DNA from: Geomonas agri
Lineage (GTDB): Bacteria; Desulfobacterota; Desulfuromonadia; Geobacterales; Geobacteraceae
Reading direction: 5' to 3'
Length of the DNA: 64,000 bases
Assembly: GCF_020179605.1 (NCBI RefSeq)
Contig: NZ_JAINZO010000002.1
Coordinates: forward strand, 744,001-808,000
The translations under genes were made by a program, and so were the position numbers. The notes beneath the pieces are model-generated. The model was given only the letters and a program-made list of their open reading frames with translations, was not told where the DNA came from and searched no databases. Of this stretch, positions 59,533 to 64,000 are shown piece after piece. The stretch's first letter is position 1. Every line of letters starts with the position of its first letter.

Positions 59533-61390
59533 GGAATTCCTCCGGTCGGGCCTGCAAGAGCCGCTCCTGCAGCATCCGGACCTCGTCGGGGCCGCAACTG
59601 ACCAGCAGGCCGAACTTGTCGCGCGAAAAGCGCGGGTCATATAACGGGAGCGTCTCCAGGCGGAACAGGCGGGCCAGCAGGGCGAGCCCCAACAGGTTGG
59701 CCAGGCTCCCGAGCAGGATTGTCCCCTCGAAGCCGACCACACAGAACGGGACCCAGGACAGCGGCGGCTTGCCGCCCACGATCAGGCGATTCACCATGGC
59801 GGTGCCGCCGGCGAGCCAGAAGCCGCCCAGCAGGCCGGAGATGGCGCCGGCCAGGGTGAAAATCCGTACCGGGCTCTTCTTCAGTTTAAGGATCTCGCTT
59901 AGTTGCTCGAGCTTCACCGGGGAGAAGGTCTCCATGATCTCGAAGCCGCCGTCGCAGCAAAGCTTGGCGGCGCTGACGAGACTGCCGGCGTTGGAGAAGA
60001 TGGCGAGGACGGTAGGACGGTGCTGCGGCAGCCTCTGGCCGACCCGGTGCAGGCAGGGCTTCGTCGGCGGGATCTCCTCCTCGGCGATCTGCCCCTTCAA
60101 CTCGCTGAGCGGCACGGTGGGCAGCCCCCGGGTGAAGAGGACGAAAAAGAGGAAGAAGAATCCGAAGGAGCCGGCGGTGATCATCACCTCGACCCAGGTG
60201 GGGAGGTAGCGCCCGAAGTTGTTGGGGAGGAAATCGTGCGCCTGTGCGGTGTAGATGATCATCAAGCGCTCGAACCACATGCCGACGTTGATCAAAAGCG
60301 AGATCACGAACAGCGGCAGGTAGTGGGTGCGCAGGCGCTTGAAGAGGAAGAGCCAGGGTATCAGCACGTTGCAGATCACGCAGAGCCAGTACATCCACGC
60401 AACCGGCCCCGCTACGCGCCACTTGTAGTTCTGCCACTCGATGTGGTCGCCCGAGTACCAGGCGATGAATCCTTCCGCGATGTAGGCGTAGCCGACGATG
60501 GTGGCGGTGAGGATGATGGTCTTGGCTAGCATCTCGAAGTGGTGCATCTGTACCAGGCGCTCTAGGTGCAGCAGTTTCCGCATCGGGATCAGCAGGGTGA
60601 GCACCATGGCGAGGCCGGAGTGGATGGCGCCGGCGACGAAGTAGGGGGGGAAGATGGCGCTGTGCCACCCCGGCAGCAGGCTCATGGCGAAGTCCCAGGA
60701 AACCACCGAGTGCACCGAGACCACGAGCGGTGTGGCGAGGGCGGCGAAGAACAGGTAGGAGCGACCGTAGTGGTGCCACTGGCTCCCCGAGCCGGACCAT
60801 CCCAGGGAGAGGGCGCGGTAGATACGGGTTTTAAGGTGCATCGGCCCCAGCTGCGCGCGGTAGCGGTCCCGGGCTGCGGCGAGGTCCGGGATCATGCCGA
60901 TGTACCAGAAGATGAGGCTCACGGTCAGGTAGGTGGAGACGGCGAGGACGTCCCAGACCAGCGGGCTCACGAAGTTGGGCCAGATCTGGCGCTGCGACGG
61001 GTAGGGGATGATGTAGTAGCAGGCCCACAGCCTTCCCAGGTGGATGAGCGGGAAGAGGCCGGCGGTCATGACCGCGAAGATGGTCATCGCCTCGGCCGAG
61101 CGCGACACCGCGTCGCGCCACTTGGCGCGCAAGAGGTAGAGGATGGCGGAGATGAGAGTCCCGGAGTGCGCGATACCGACCCAGAAGACGAAGTTGGTGA
61201 TGTAGACCGCCCAGCCGATGGGGCGGTTGAGGCCGGTGACCCCCATGCCCGCCTGGGTCTGGTACATGAGGGAAAGCGCCCCCAGGCCCGCCAGCCCTGC
61301 CAGGGACACCACGGCCAGGTAGAACGCGAAGCCGGGTTTCTCCATGGCGTTTAATGCGTCGTCGTTGATTTGGCCGTAGCTTGGCGGCAC
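59519..61390 (-). CDS. ActC-ActD fusion (NrfD-type quinol subunit joined to DUF3341)
   Basis: A protein of 623 residues. The first 455 or so form the NrfD/PsrC-like ActC domain with about 10 helices (AVYITNFVFWVGIAHSGTLISAILYLL, GGLWACYYIIPYPS-type blocks, YIAEGFIAWYSGDHIEW). From about 460 a soluble region and two helices form the DUF3341 ActD domain (VLAIFSNAGSLVSAAKLCCDGGFEIMETFSP, VPFCVVGFEGTILLGSLANLLG). ActC and ActD are usually separate genes. GTG 61390 has AAGGAGCGCCT upstream and gives the proper ActC N terminus, whereas the longer open frame is a shadow of ActB. Confidence 0.88.
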   Translation of the reverse strand: MPPSYGQINDDALNAMEKPGFAFYLAVVSLAGLAGLGALSLMYQTQAGMGVTGLNRPIGWAVYITNFVFWVGIAHSGTLISAILYLLRAKWRDAVSRSAEAMTIFAVMTAGLFPLIHLGRLWACYYIIPYPSQRQIWPNFVSPLVWDVLAVSTYLTVSLIFWYIGMIPDLAAARDRYRAQLGPMHLKTRIYRALSLGWSGSGSQWHHYGRSYLFFAALATPLVVSVHSVVSWDFAMSLLPGWHSAIFPPYFVAGAIHSGLAMVLTLLIPMRKLLHLERLVQMHHFEMLAKTIILTATIVGYAYIAEGFIAWYSGDHIEWQNYKWRVAGPVAWMYWLCVICNVLIPWLFLFKRLRTHYLPLFVISLLINVGMWFERLMIIYTAQAHDFLPNNFGRYLPTWVEVMITAGSFGFFFLFFVLFTRGLPTVPLSELKGQIAEEEIPPTKPCLHRVGQRLPQHRPTVLAIFSNAGSLVSAAKLCCDGGFEIMETFSPVKLEQLSEILKLKKSPVRIFTLAGAISGLLGGFWLAGGTAMVNRLIVGGKPPLSWVPFCVVGFEGTILLGSLANLLGLALLARLFRLETLPLYDPRFSRDKFGLLVSCGPDEVRMLQERLLQARPEEFHVHQ

Positions 61391-61400
61391 AGGCGCTCCT

Positions 61401-61452
61401 TTGTCTGACGTCGGACCGGTCAGACTTGTCTGACTAGTCGGACCAGTCTGAG
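61401..61452. repeat. Short tandem repeat between actB and actCD
   Basis: Two imperfect copies of a 25-27 bp unit (61401-61425 and 61426-61452), each starting TTGTCTGAC and holding TCGGACC and a (C)AGTCTGA or GTCAGAC end. It lies directly after the actB stop and before the actCD ribosome binding site. Confidence 0.7.

Positions 61453-64000
<2,548 letters not shown>

Overview
The window looks like chromosomal DNA of a GC-rich Geobacter-type bacterium (Geobacteraceae sensu lato). The main reasons are a hexaheme cytochrome that reads as an OmcS homologue, many other c-type cytochromes, a large multicopper oxidase, abundant two-component and c-di-GMP signalling, and GC-rich palindromic repeats between genes. 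Names come from reading motifs and from recalled families; no search was run.

Layout. 0-2.8 kb: omcS-like nanowire cytochrome, a spacer with two perfect palindromes and a terminator, and an exported FKBP-type prolyl isomerase. 2.9-7.3 kb: a KimA-like potassium transporter followed by a KdpD/KdpE-like pair. 7.7-12.9 kb: a lone flagellin, thpR, serS followed closely by two tRNA-Ser genes, a DUF2155 lipoprotein, two tRNA-Arg genes and two lipoproteins. 13.1-17.8 kb (+ strand): acyltransferase, alpha/beta hydrolase, a deacetylase-methyltransferase fusion and a glycosyltransferase-DUF2062 fusion. 17.9-19.2 kb: a small lipoprotein and a PagL-like lipid A deacylase.

19.4-38.9 kb (- strand): a 20-gene, tightly packed operon for an aryl-polyene-type lipid. 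It has an aromatic ammonia-lyase and CoA ligase (starter), two ACPs, four ketosynthases with intact Cys-His-His, two ketosynthase-like proteins without the cysteine, a FabG ketoreductase, two hotdog dehydratases, a thioesterase, an acyltransferase, and a LolA/MMPL/DUF3261 export set. It also holds two enzymes that basic aryl polyene pathways do not need: a B12-binding radical SAM protein and a CrtI-type FAD oxidoreductase. Those two, with several ketosynthases and ACPs, recall the gene sets proposed for ladderane lipids in anammox bacteria. This is the best candidate for an undescribed system here.

39.1-43.2 kb: a soluble histidine kinase, a small unknown protein and an exported multicopper oxidase. 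43.8-53.7 kb (+): TonB-dependent receptor, YfiR-like periplasmic protein, GGDEF-EAL protein, a PilB/GspE-type ATPase with MshEN-like repeats (possible c-di-GMP receptor) and a MASE3 hybrid kinase. 53.8-64.0 kb (-): a respiratory operon joining alternative complex III (ActB, fused ActC-ActD, ActF, ActA, ActE-like) to a cbb3-like oxygen reductase (CcoN, diheme CcoO/P-like, CcoS). actB runs off the right edge. Palindromic repeats sit at three places inside this operon.
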